A stretch of 64,000 nucleotides of DNA from Bacteroidota bacterium (lineage in GTDB: Bacteria; Bacteroidota; Bacteroidia; Flavobacteriales; Weeksellaceae), in assembly GCA_023386965.1 (NCBI GenBank), contig JAEWIR010000046.1, positions 1-64,000 on the forward strand, in the 5' to 3' direction. Below the pieces are notes generated by a model. That model was given only the letters and a program-made list of their open reading frames with translations. It was not told the DNA's origin and made no database searches. The position numbers and the translations under genes were made by a program. Shown piece after piece: positions 32,846 through 40,833 of the stretch (positions within the stretch are counted from its first letter, which is position 1; each line of letters begins with the position of its first letter).

Positions 32846-34750
32846 TTAATGTTGGGCCAATGCATAGGTACGGAAATTAAGCATCTTTACCTTTCCGGCA
32901 TCAAGCAGAAGAATCAGTTGTTCCAGGATTTTTTCCTTTTCATAGAAATTAAGCTGAATGGCGATCTCATCTGCTGTACATGCCTGACGGCCGAGCACCG
33001 TTAAAATTTCGTCGGTTACAGATTTTGGTGAATGTCCTTTACGGGATTCGCACACTACACATTTTCCGCAGTTTACAGGTTTTTTTTCACCGAAATAGGA
33101 AAGGATCATACGCATTTTGCAATGTTCCCTGTTCCGCACATAAAACTTCATCTCCTCCCATTTCTGAAGTTTGTTTTTTTGAATCTGATAAAACAGCTGC
33201 CAGTATTTTGAGGCAAGAACCCGGTCATTCCGGTGCTGAAGGAATTTGATGCTGGCTAGTGCCCCGTCTATATATTCCAGATGACCGCCGGCCTGCAGTT
33301 CGCGTATGCGCTCCTTAAGAAGCAGGGGATCAACTCCCATCTTCGAACTTAAATTAGCTTCACTGAACATCACTTTTCGGGCAGAGATTCCGGCCAGATT
33401 ACGCAGCAGTAATTCCAGGAAATAGGCATCTTTTTTTGGAAGCTGGTCTATTTCGTCCGGCAACAGTTTCAGTTCCAGCGAGGACAGACTTTTATGACTG
33501 TTTACATAGATAAGTTCCTGATTATGCATAAAATTAAGGATGTTCCTGATTTTCCCTGTAGATGATTTGGTTAATCTGCGTAAGGTATCGATATGAAGCT
33601 GAAATGTTTTCTCAGGAAGGTCATTATCCGCAATTTGGAAAAGGGAATACAGGTAAGTAACAATTACCTGAAACTCCCTTTTGTCCGGAGTCTGATACTT
33701 AATAAGCTGGTCGAACGCATCAAATTCCTGCTCGTTCCATAAAAGAAAAGCATAACTTTCCAAGCCGTCCCGGCCGGCTCTTCCAATTTCCTGGAAATAG
33801 TTTTCCAGGCTTGCGGGACAGGAGTAATGAATAACGAAGCGCACATTGTCCTTGTCTATTCCCATCCCAAAAGCGTTGGTGGACACCAAGACCTGATCAC
33901 GTGACTGAAGCCAGTGCTGCTGCCTGAGGCGTTTTTCTTTCAGGCTCAGACCTGCATGATAGTAATCTACGTGCGTGATGTTCTTACTTCTCAGGAAGCG
34001 GGTCAGTTCCTCTGCCTCCCGCCGGGTGCGGGTGTAAATAAGGCCTGCATTTTTTGTAAAACGAAGAAGATCGTAGATTCTTTGATATTTGTCAGCAATC
34101 TTATCGGTGTAGATTTTAATGTTTTCCCGACGGAAGCTTTTCCTGTAGATGGAAGCGTTTTTCAACTCCAGTCTGTCTGTAATTTCTTTAAGGACCTTTG
34201 GCGTTGCTGTTGCGGTAAGTGCCAGGCAGGCGAGTCCCGGGTAGGCGGCACGAAATGAACGGATGTTCTGATAACTGGGTCTGAAATCCTGACCCCACTC
34301 GGAGATACAGTGTGCTTCATCCACCGCGATGAAGGACAGTTCAATATCGCGGATGTTTTCCAGAAAAACCGGATTGTTCAGTCTTTCCGGTGAAACGTAG
34401 AGGAGTTTCGTGATATTGTCCCGACAGCGGCTGAAAATAATTTCGCTCTGAAAATCTTCGAGTTCGGAAGAAAGGTACTCCGCTTCGATTCCGTTGCTTT
34501 TCAGTTGGTTTACCTGGTCCCTCATGAGTGCCAGCAGGGGAGAGATGACCAGGCAGGTGCCCTGCAGAAGCAGTGCGGGCAGTTGATAGCAGACTGATTT
34601 ACCGCCTCCGGTTGGGAGCAGCGCCACAACGTCGTGTCCGGACAGAACCTCATTAATAACCTCCTCCTGCTGTTCGCGGAATTCAGTGTGACCCCAAAAG
34701 TGTTTTAAGGTCTCCAGCTTAAGATTCTGAAAGTCACCCGTGGATATCAT
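32846..34750 (-). CDS. RecQ family ATP-dependent DNA helicase
   Basis: A 634-residue 3'-5' superfamily 2 DNA helicase. The helicase core has Pro-Thr-Gly-Gly-Gly-Lys-Ser (Walker A, about residues 46-52), Asp-Glu-Ala-His (Walker B), a Leu-Thr-Ala-Thr-Ala motif and a Gln-Glu-Ile-Gly-Arg-Ala-Gly-Arg-Asp-Gly motif VI. A zinc-binding cysteine set of the form Cys-x16-Cys-x2-Cys-x2-Cys lies near residues 548-571. I see no HRDC domain. Bacteroidetes often carry more than one RecQ; this is the shorter-tailed type, so no gene symbol is given. Confidence 0.93.
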   Translation of the reverse strand: MISTGDFQNLKLETLKHFWGHTEFREQQEEVINEVLSGHDVVALLPTGGGKSVCYQLPALLLQGTCLVISPLLALMRDQVNQLKSNGIEAEYLSSELEDFQSEIIFSRCRDNITKLLYVSPERLNNPVFLENIRDIELSFIAVDEAHCISEWGQDFRPSYQNIRSFRAAYPGLACLALTATATPKVLKEITDRLELKNASIYRKSFRRENIKIYTDKIADKYQRIYDLLRFTKNAGLIYTRTRREAEELTRFLRSKNITHVDYYHAGLSLKEKRLRQQHWLQSRDQVLVSTNAFGMGIDKDNVRFVIHYSCPASLENYFQEIGRAGRDGLESYAFLLWNEQEFDAFDQLIKYQTPDKREFQVIVTYLYSLFQIADNDLPEKTFQLHIDTLRRLTKSSTGKIRNILNFMHNQELIYVNSHKSLSSLELKLLPDEIDQLPKKDAYFLELLLRNLAGISARKVMFSEANLSSKMGVDPLLLKERIRELQAGGHLEYIDGALASIKFLQHRNDRVLASKYWQLFYQIQKNKLQKWEEMKFYVRNREHCKMRMILSYFGEKKPVNCGKCVVCESRKGHSPKSVTDEILTVLGRQACTADEIAIQLNFYEKEKILEQLILLLDAGKVKMLNFRTYALAQH

Positions 34751-34783
34751 GCTGTAAAAATAAGGATTCTAATCCGTAATCAT

Positions 34784-34810
34784 AAAAAAAAGCCACGCAT
34801 TGCGTGGCTT
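34784..34810 (-). terminator. Intrinsic terminator of the OmpA-like gene
   Basis: AAGCCACG and CGTGGCTT (part of a 21-base palindrome) form a tight stem, followed on the minus strand by seven T residues. Confidence 0.88.
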
Positions 34811-34828
34811 CAAAAAAATTTGGTCAGG

Positions 34829-36259
34829 TTATTTCGCTTCGAAATAAACACGCCTGTTAGCTCTGTTTTTCCATTCAGGACATTTAGTAGCCGGATCACA
34901 TTCCGGGTATTTCAAATCCTTTTCTCCACGGCCTACAGCTTCAAGCTTTCCGCTGCTCACACCGTTTTGTACCAGGTAATTCTTAACCGTGTTTGCTCTT
35001 CTTTGAGATAGATTTTGGTTATAAGCATCACTGGCTCTTGTATCTGTACCACCTACTACTCTGTAAGATCCCTGAGTGGAGTTAATATAGTTAATAGCGT
35101 TATTAAGGATTGGCGTATTGGAAGGAAGAATTCTGTCTGAGTTCAGGTCGAATTCAATACCTTCAAGGGTTCTTGTATCATCAGTGATTATTCCACCGTT
35201 TGAAGGCCCTGACGTTGGACAGCCGTCATTTTCAACAGGTCCGGGAACCGTCACACACTTGTCGTAAAGGTCAATTACACCATCCAGGTCTGTATCAAGC
35301 GCTACACCTGCACCGTCAACTCTTGCACCTGCAGGAGTATCAAGCTGTCTGTCCCAATCATCACAAACACCGTCGTTATCATTATCACCTGCTTTACAAA
35401 CCTCAATATCCTGGTTTTTCTCAGAAAGAACGTCAAGTTTGTAGTAGATTTCCTGCAGAGGATCATGCCACATCAGGTGTGATTCGTGCTTACCAATATT
35501 ATAGGTAAGACCTAAAGTCGCGTTGAAGAAATTATCGGATTTGTCAGATGGTTGTACAATACCATCAAACTCGTCGTCTCCTGTATAAACATACATTAAT
35601 CTTGCTTCAGCATCCAGTCTGTTATTCAGCCTGTATTTCAAACCGGTACCACCCTGGAACATCCATGAGCCAAGTGTGAAAGGCTCAACTTCGCCAGTCA
35701 TACGCTGACCATTTGCGTCTTCAACATAAGCTCTGTATGCTAAACTACCTAAACCGGCATAAGCATGCAGTGCCCATCTGTAGGGTGACTTATTATCAAC
35801 TCTTCTAAGAAGGTTAGATAGGTTAACATCACCTAAAAGTGACAGAGCATCATATTGAGTACGACCTCCCATTGGTGCCGCAGCAGTCGCATCAGCATTT
35901 TTGGTGTTGAACCAGCCCTGTCTGCTTTCTCCTCGGTCATATTGCAGTTTCAAACCAAATGCATGAGTGATCGCCTTATCAATACTCAGATAGGCAGAAT
36001 AGCCCCAGGTGTTTTTAGGTTTGTTGTCTCCAAATTTAATAGATGTTAGTTCGGCAGTCTGCAATAACGGTACCCCGACACCGGCAGAAATAGCCCAGTC
36101 GTTAAATCTTTTGGAATCCTGTGTGAAAGGATAGACATTAGCAGATCCTGATGAATACGTATTTGGGTATTCGTTGCTCATTACTGCGATGGAATCCTGC
36201 GCAGACGCGGCAAATGGTAAAGCCAGCGACAATGCAAGTACAGCGGTAGTTACTTTCAT
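34829..36259 (-). CDS. OmpA family outer-membrane protein
   Basis: A 476-residue protein with a signal peptide (Ala-Ser-Ala-Gln at about residues 18-21) and an N-terminal eight-stranded barrel-like domain (about 40-255). Thrombospondin type 3-like calcium repeats rich in Asp-x-Asp-x-Asp-Gly follow (about 285-345), then a C-terminal OmpA peptidoglycan-binding domain (about 360-476, ending Arg-Arg-Val-Tyr-Phe-Glu). It anchors the outer membrane to the cell wall and is probably abundant. A short leader carries an 18-base sequence also found before the glsB-like gene. A strong terminator follows. Confidence 0.95.
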   Translation of the reverse strand: MKVTTAVLALSLALPFAASAQDSIAVMSNEYPNTYSSGSANVYPFTQDSKRFNDWAISAGVGVPLLQTAELTSIKFGDNKPKNTWGYSAYLSIDKAITHAFGLKLQYDRGESRQGWFNTKNADATAAAPMGGRTQYDALSLLGDVNLSNLLRRVDNKSPYRWALHAYAGLGSLAYRAYVEDANGQRMTGEVEPFTLGSWMFQGGTGLKYRLNNRLDAEARLMYVYTGDDEFDGIVQPSDKSDNFFNATLGLTYNIGKHESHLMWHDPLQEIYYKLDVLSEKNQDIEVCKAGDNDNDGVCDDWDRQLDTPAGARVDGAGVALDTDLDGVIDLYDKCVTVPGPVENDGCPTSGPSNGGIITDDTRTLEGIEFDLNSDRILPSNTPILNNAINYINSTQGSYRVVGGTDTRASDAYNQNLSQRRANTVKNYLVQNGVSSGKLEAVGRGEKDLKYPECDPATKCPEWKNRANRRVYFEAK

Positions 36260-36267
36260 AATTTATT

Positions 36268-36285
36268 ATTTTAATGTTAATAATT
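36268..36285 (-). promoter_or_regulatory. Leader element of the OmpA gene
   Basis: An 18-base AT-rich sequence (minus strand AATTATTAACATTAAAAT), eight bases before the ATG. It is identical to 38905-38922 before the glsB-like gene. The A-rich positions fit the Kozak-like start context known in Flavobacterium. Confidence 0.5.
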
Positions 36286-36337
36286 GATTTCTAATTTACA
36301 GCCCTTGAAACCCTTATTGAAGTACAGACGAAATCCC

Positions 36338-36790
36338 CTAATCATCTAACTTCGGTTCCTGCAAGGACTGACTGCTACGTAAATCTGCAATAAGTTCTTT
36401 TGAAAATACCCGCTCATTTAAATGTCTGCGATGCGGAATTTCCAGTAGAGCTGATATAAAACCCAGACCGTTAAAAGTAACGATGTCTATGTCTATTATT
36501 CTGTTCGTGTACATCCTGGAGGTACCGCTGTCGGTTTCCCGTCCCATACTCTTTTCAATACCTTTTAATTCCTTAAGCAGCTTTACAGGTGAAAGAGCGG
36601 TACAGACCTCTACTGCAATATTACAAAATAATTGGTCAGATTTAAACTCTACAGGTTCAGTTTTAAGAACCTTACTTTTACGTTTTATTACGCAGCTACT
36701 CTTCTCTAGCAACTCTAATGCCATTTCCAGATTTTTCTCAGGAATTCCCCTGTTGCTGCCAAGTAACAAAATGACTTCGTTGTGCGACAT
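36338..36790 (-). CDS. folK: HPPK, 2-amino-4-hydroxy-6-hydroxymethyldihydropteridine pyrophosphokinase
   Basis: A 150-residue enzyme of folate synthesis that pyrophosphorylates hydroxymethyldihydropterin. It has the N-terminal Leu-Leu-Leu-Gly-Ser-Asn-Arg-Gly motif (about residues 8-15), the Glu-Pro-Val-Glu-Phe-Lys-Ser-Asp-Gln-Leu-Phe-Cys-Asn segment and the C-terminal Arg-Ile-Ile-Asp-Ile-Asp-Ile and Ile-Pro-His-Arg-Arg motifs, although the usual Asp-Leu-Asp reads Asp-Ile-Asp. The frame continues 75 codons upstream across the divergent sppA start; the ATG at 36790 gives the family length. folB lies elsewhere in the window. Confidence 0.93.
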   Translation of the reverse strand: MSHNEVILLLGSNRGIPEKNLEMALELLEKSSCVIKRKSKVLKTEPVEFKSDQLFCNIAVEVCTALSPVKLLKELKGIEKSMGRETDSGTSRMYTNRIIDIDIVTFNGLGFISALLEIPHRRHLNERVFSKELIADLRSSQSLQEPKLDD

Positions 36791-36812
36791 ATCGTTAAAT
36801 TCTAAATTTATT

Positions 36813-38570
36813 ATGAAAAGTTTTTTCAGAAGTGTACTTGCAAATATAGTCGCAATCCTGCTGATTGGTGGCGTGTTTACGGTGTTTTTTATCCTGATGA
36901 TGGTGGTGAGTGCGGCTGCGGGTGACAAGAAGACCCAGGTAAAAAAGAATTCAGTGCTTACACTCGATATGAAGACCAATATCATCGACAGTCCTACGGA
37001 AGACCAGGAATCCATTTTCGAACTTAATAATCCGATGTCAAGTGTGCTGGTTTATGATGCGGTAAAGGCAATAAAAAAAGCAAAGGATGATCCGAAAATT
37101 GAAGGGATCAGTATAGAAACCGATTTTATCAGTGCCGGAATGACCCAGCTTGATGCTATCCGCGAGGCTTTACAGGACTTTCGGAAGTCCGGAAAGTTCG
37201 TCATGGCCTATGGAAATACAGTTTCGCAGCCGGCCTATTATCTTGGATCCGTAGCAGATCAATATTATCTGAACCCCTCCGGCGGCATTGAACTGAAAGG
37301 ACTGGGCACCGAAGTGATGTATATGAAAAGTTTTGCCGAAAAGTATGGCATTGGACTGGAGATTATTCGGCACGGAAAATATAAGGCAGCGGTAGAACCT
37401 TATATGAGGGACGATATGTCTGAGGAAAACCGTGAACAGCTTAGTACACTGCTTGATGATATTTGGAGTAGCACCTCGGCAAAAATCGCAGCGTCGAGAA
37501 AAATTTCTCCCACACAGCTCGCAATGGTCACAGACAGCCTGTACGGTGTGATTCCTGAGCTGACCGTGAAGCACAGGCTGGCTGATAAGTTGCTGCAGAA
37601 ATCGCAGTATGATGATTTATTAAAGTCAAAGCTTAAACTCAAGGAAAAAGATGATCTGAACAGAATCAGTCTGTCAAAGTATATCCGTTCTTATAAAGAT
37701 GATGAAAAGTCGGATAAAGGTCAGATTGCTGTACTTTATGCATCGGGCGCAATTTATAACGGTGAGGGTGCTAAGGATATTTACGCACAGAATTTTGTAA
37801 AGGAAATAAAGAAACTCACTGAAGACAAAGATGTGAAAGCAGTTGTCCTTAGGGTGAACTCACCAGGAGGCAGCGCCAACGCATCCGACGAGATTCTCTT
37901 TGAACTCCAGCAACTGAAAAAGAAGAAACCTTTGGTGGTTTCCTTTGGTGATTATGCCGCTTCGGGTGGATATTATATAGCGATGGCTGCCGACCGGATA
38001 TATTCGGAAGAAAATACGATTACAGGATCGATTGGAGTATTTGGAATGATTCCATACGCTAAAGATTTAGCAAACAGGAACGGAATTTATTCACAAGGCG
38101 TTGCAACCAATGCCAATTCAAATAATTTCTCCCTGATTAACGGTGTATCACCGGGTACGGTCAAGATCATGACCCGCAGTGTGGAAGGCACCTACAAAAG
38201 GTTCGTACACTTTGTGACCCAGAACCGTAAAAAATCCTTTGCCCAGATTGATGAAGTGGGCGGCGGACGTGTATGGTCTGGAACCCGCGCAAAACAGATT
38301 GGCCTTGTGGATGAACTGGGATCTTTAGATGATGCACTGGCCTTTGCAGCCAAAAAGGCGAATGTTAAAGATTACAGCGTTACCGCGTTCCCTAAGAAGC
38401 GTTCGCAGCTGGAGCAGTTCTTTGAAGGATTGAACCAGGAAGAAATCTCAGCAAAATTCCTGAAAAGTAAGATTGGTAAAGAAAACTACCAGCTTTTCGA
38501 GCAGATTACGAATCCTAAATTGCAGTCCGGAATCATCATGGGAATGCCATATACGATAAAACTTCAGTAA
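36813..38570 (+). CDS. sppA: Signal peptide peptidase SppA, 67K type
   Basis: A 585-residue membrane-bound serine protease that degrades cleaved signal peptides. One N-terminal membrane helix (about residues 8-34) is followed by two tandem ClpP-like domains, the arrangement of E. coli SppA. The likely lysine base lies in His-Gly-Lys-Tyr-Lys-Ala-Ala-Val-Glu-Pro (Lys191) and the catalytic serine in Tyr-Ala-Ala-Ser-Gly-Gly-Tyr-Tyr (Ser384). The frame is open 110 codons further upstream, but that part is antisense to folK. The start codons of the divergent genes are 22 bases apart. Confidence 0.95.
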   Translation: MKSFFRSVLANIVAILLIGGVFTVFFILMMVVSAAAGDKKTQVKKNSVLTLDMKTNIIDSPTEDQESIFELNNPMSSVLVYDAVKAIKKAKDDPKIEGISIETDFISAGMTQLDAIREALQDFRKSGKFVMAYGNTVSQPAYYLGSVADQYYLNPSGGIELKGLGTEVMYMKSFAEKYGIGLEIIRHGKYKAAVEPYMRDDMSEENREQLSTLLDDIWSSTSAKIAASRKISPTQLAMVTDSLYGVIPELTVKHRLADKLLQKSQYDDLLKSKLKLKEKDDLNRISLSKYIRSYKDDEKSDKGQIAVLYASGAIYNGEGAKDIYAQNFVKEIKKLTEDKDVKAVVLRVNSPGGSANASDEILFELQQLKKKKPLVVSFGDYAASGGYYIAMAADRIYSEENTITGSIGVFGMIPYAKDLANRNGIYSQGVATNANSNNFSLINGVSPGTVKIMTRSVEGTYKRFVHFVTQNRKKSFAQIDEVGGGRVWSGTRAKQIGLVDELGSLDDALAFAAKKANVKDYSVTAFPKKRSQLEQFFEGLNQEEISAKFLKSKIGKENYQLFEQITNPKLQSGIIMGMPYTIKLQ

Positions 38571-38591
38571 AGCGGAGTTACCGGAAATAAA

Positions 38592-38630
38592 AATCCCTCA
38601 CCTGAAAAGGTGGGGGATTCGTTTTGTTTT
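38592..38630 (+). terminator. Intrinsic terminator of sppA
   Basis: AATCCCTCACCT and AGGTGGGGGATT form a 12-bp stem with one T-G pair around a GAAA loop, followed by a T-rich tract. It lies between convergent genes. Confidence 0.85.
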
Positions 38631-38640
38631 TAATAATTGA

Positions 38641-38895
38641 TTATCCGCGTCTGGTAGCCATACCGTAAATCCAGAGAACAAGCAGTGCACCTACAACGGC
38701 AAGAACCATGCTTCCGAAATCGAAATCGTCTACTGTTCCCCAGCCAAACATTGTTCCGATCCAGCCTCCAACAAATGCGCCTACGATACCAAGAATGATT
38801 GTCATTAACCAACCCATGCCCTGATTACCCGGCATAATGAATTTTGCGATTGCACCTGCGATAAGACCAAAAATGATCCAAGTTAAAATACCCAT
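38641..38895 (-). CDS. GlsB/YeaQ/YmgE family membrane protein
   Basis: An 84-residue protein with three hydrophobic helices and the family's glycine-rich pattern (Ile-Ile-Phe-Gly-Leu-Ile-Ala-Gly-Ala-Ile-Ala-Lys, then a Gly-Trp-Ile-Gly segment), formerly called transglycosylase-associated. Members are small stress-induced inner-membrane proteins of unknown mechanism. The leader shares 18 identical bases with the ompA leader, suggesting strong expression. It is convergent with sppA. Confidence 0.93.
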   Translation of the reverse strand: MGILTWIIFGLIAGAIAKFIMPGNQGMGWLMTIILGIVGAFVGGWIGTMFGWGTVDDFDFGSMVLAVVGALLVLWIYGMATRRG

Positions 38896-38904
38896 AGTTT
38901 TAAA

Positions 38905-38922
38905 ATTTTAATGTTAATAATT
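38905..38922 (-). promoter_or_regulatory. Leader element of the glsB-like gene
   Basis: Second copy of the 18-base leader sequence at 36268-36285, here nine bases before the ATG. Confidence 0.5.
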
Positions 38923-39021
38923 ATTATTTGATTTTCTTAGTCTAAGCTAAAGTCAGACCTTTTTGAATCAGGATTTACTAATTATTGGAATGATATAAAA
39001 AAACACTAAAATTTTAAAAGT

Positions 39022-39975
39022 CTAAGCTCGCCGGAAAAAGGAGTCCACAAACTCGGCACCGTTAAAGAGTTGGAGGTCACTCATCTTTTCGCCTACACCA
39101 ATATATTTTACAGGAATCTGAAACTGGTCAGAAATACCGATTACAACACCACCTTTGGCTGTGCCGTCCAGTTTTGTTACGGCCAGGGCACTAACCTCCG
39201 TGGCTGCGGTAAACTGCCGGGCCTGTTCAAAAGCGTTCTGGCCCGTAGAACCGTCCAGTACCAAAAGTATTTCGTGCGGGGCATCGGGTATCACTTTCTG
39301 CATCACCTTTTTGATCTTGGTGAGTTCGTTCATTAAATTAACCTTATTGTGAAGTCGGCCTGCCGTATCAATAATAATTACATCCGCACCCTGTGCTACG
39401 CCACTCTGCACCGTATCGAAGGCTACAGAAGCCGGATCCGATCCCATGCCCTGTTTTACAATGGGTACACCCACGCGTTCGCTCCAGATCACAAGTTGGT
39501 CTACTGCTGCCGCGCGGAAGGTATCGGCGGCACCAAGCACGACTTTCTTGCCTTCGGATTTAAACTGGTGTGCCAACTTGCCGATCGTTGTGGTTTTACC
39601 CACACCATTAACACCTACCACCATAATAACATACGGTTTTTTGCTGATGTCAATGTTCTGGGTGGCGGCATGCGGATTTTCCAGCAGTAATGCAGTGATC
39701 TCTTCCCTCAGGATTTTGTCCAGTTCGTCAGTTCCCACATATTTGTCACGGGCTACACGGCTTTCTATACGGTCTATGATCTTTACAGTAGTAGCCGCAC
39801 CTACGTCGGAACGGATCAGGATTTCTTCCAGATCATCCAATACATCATCATCTACTTTGCTTTTACCAACTACTGCTTTGGATACCTTCTCAAAAAATCC
39901 CTGGCTGGACTTTTCCAGCCCCTGGTTCAGGGTTTCCTTTTCCTGTTTGTTGAATATTTTTTTAAACCAACTCAT
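39022..39975 (-). CDS. ftsY: Signal recognition particle receptor FtsY
   Basis: A 317-residue SRP GTPase that docks ribosome-SRP complexes at the inner membrane. It has a short N-terminal region (Met-Ser-Trp-Phe-Lys-Lys-Ile-Phe, an amphipathic membrane-targeting type helix), an N domain, and a G domain. The G domain has Gly-Val-Asn-Gly-Val-Gly-Lys-Thr-Thr-Thr (about residues 121-130), Asp-Thr-Phe-Arg-Ala-Ala-Ala, Asp-Thr-Ala-Gly-Arg and Thr-Lys-Leu-Asp-Gly-Thr-Ala-Lys-Gly-Gly. The long acidic A domain of E. coli is absent, as is normal here. It follows the rpmB-rpmG-DUF4295 genes, separated by a terminator. Confidence 0.97.
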   Translation of the reverse strand: MSWFKKIFNKQEKETLNQGLEKSSQGFFEKVSKAVVGKSKVDDDVLDDLEEILIRSDVGAATTVKIIDRIESRVARDKYVGTDELDKILREEITALLLENPHAATQNIDISKKPYVIMVVGVNGVGKTTTIGKLAHQFKSEGKKVVLGAADTFRAAAVDQLVIWSERVGVPIVKQGMGSDPASVAFDTVQSGVAQGADVIIIDTAGRLHNKVNLMNELTKIKKVMQKVIPDAPHEILLVLDGSTGQNAFEQARQFTAATEVSALAVTKLDGTAKGGVVIGISDQFQIPVKYIGVGEKMSDLQLFNGAEFVDSFFRRA

Positions 39976-40079
39976 ATATGAGATCTCAGATTACAGACAG
40001 AAACTGTCCGGTTAAATTGATGACTGCTGCTGCCAGCTAAATGCTTTGAATGCCGCGCAGGCTGCAGATACAAAGATAA

Positions 40080-40109
40080 ATAAAAAAACTACCCAATAAT
40101 TTGAGTAGT
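40080..40109 (-). terminator. Intrinsic terminator of the rpmB-rpmG-DUF4295 operon
   Basis: Minus-strand ACTACTCAA pairs with TTGGGTAGT (one G-T pair) around ATTA, followed by seven T residues. It lies between DUF4295 and ftsY. Confidence 0.8.
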
Positions 40110-40135
40110 CTGATATCATTACGTTATAACGTCAA

Positions 40136-40288
40136 TTATTTCTTCAGGAAAGCATCAACATCATCAGCGTTCATTACTTTTTCTTCAAAAATGTACGCTC
40201 CTGTTTTAGGAGATTTGTTCATCTTTACCACTTTCGCCATTTTTTTAGAGCTGGCGTCTTTCAGGGTTGCTACAACTTTCTTTGCCAT
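40136..40288 (-). CDS. DUF4295 domain protein
   Basis: A 50-residue basic protein read directly from the minus strand (Met-Ala-Lys-Lys-Val-Val-Ala-Thr-Leu at the start, Phe-Leu-Lys-Lys at the end). It matches the Bacteroidetes DUF4295 family, which is encoded directly after rpmG and is a probable ribosome-associated protein. The ATG lies 21 bases after the rpmG stop. The small size and lysine content fit a ribosomal accessory protein; the function has not been established as far as I know. Confidence 0.9.
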   Translation of the reverse strand: MAKKVVATLKDASSKKMAKVVKMNKSPKTGAYIFEEKVMNADDVDAFLKK

Positions 40289-40309
40289 TGTAATATATCT
40301 TTATAAAGA

Positions 40310-40492
40310 TTACTTAATTTCTTTGTGAACGGTATACTTCTTCAAAACAGGATTGTACTTCTTAAGTTCCAGTCTTTCTGTAGTATTCTTTTTATTCTTG
40401 GTCGTAATGTATCTGCTCATTCCGGCCACTCCTGTTTCTTTATGCTCGGTGCATTCCAGGATTACCTGAACTCTGTTACCTTTTTTTGCCAT
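40310..40492 (-). CDS. rpmG: 50S ribosomal protein L33
   Basis: A 60-residue L33 with the family's Gly-Asn-Arg-Val-Gln-Val-Ile-Leu-Glu-Cys-Thr-Glu start and the Tyr-Asn-Pro-x-Leu-Lys-Lys-Tyr-x-x-His-Lys-Glu C-terminus. Only one cysteine is present, so this is the zinc-free (C-minus) type. It lies nine bases after rpmB. Confidence 0.97.
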   Translation of the reverse strand: MAKKGNRVQVILECTEHKETGVAGMSRYITTKNKKNTTERLELKKYNPVLKKYTVHKEIK

Positions 40493-40501
40493 GATTACTA
40501 A

Positions 40502-40738
40502 TTATTTAATAAATCCGTTTCTTTTTCCTCTCTGAACTGCTTCCTCGATCCCAACTTTATTGATGATCCTCAATCCGTGAGCAGAAACCTTCAGTGTAAT
40601 GTTCTCTTCTGTTTCCGGAATGTAAAATTTCTTTTCCAACAAATTAATTTCAAAACGACGCTTCGTTTTGTTGTTAGCGTGGGAAACGTTGTTACCAACC
40701 ATTGCACGCTTTCCTGTTATTTGGCAAATTCTTGACAT
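40502..40738 (-). CDS. rpmB: 50S ribosomal protein L28
   Basis: A 78-residue L28 beginning Met-Ser-Arg-Ile-Cys-Gln-Ile-Thr-Gly-Lys-Arg, with the conserved Asn-Asn-Val-Ser-His-Ala-Asn-Asn-Lys-Thr segment and a C-terminal Leu-Arg-Ile-Ile-Asn-Lys. It opens the rpmB-rpmG-DUF4295 unit. A near-perfect promoter lies about 40 bases upstream. Confidence 0.97.
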   Translation of the reverse strand: MSRICQITGKRAMVGNNVSHANNKTKRRFEINLLEKKFYIPETEENITLKVSAHGLRIINKVGIEEAVQRGKRNGFIK

Positions 40739-40776
40739 ATCTCGATGTTCTTTTTTGACTTAATTATTTGAGGTTG

Positions 40777-40808
40777 CAAAACTATGAAGAAAATATTACT
40801 TAGGCAAA
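40777..40808 (-). promoter_or_regulatory. Promoter of the rpmB operon
   Basis: On the minus strand TTTG, a 20-base spacer and TAGTTTTG match the flavobacterial consensus at both elements. The leader is about 35 bases. Confidence 0.8.
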
Positions 40809-40833
40809 TATTTGCAAATTAAATAACTGCAAA

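Noticed and set aside
36483..36812. 110-codon upstream extension of sppA
   Set aside because: It is antisense to folK, and the membrane anchor expected at the SppA N-terminus starts at 36813.
38592..38619. Palindrome as a regulatory operator
   Set aside because: It lies between two convergent stop codons and is followed by a T-rich tract, so it is a terminator.
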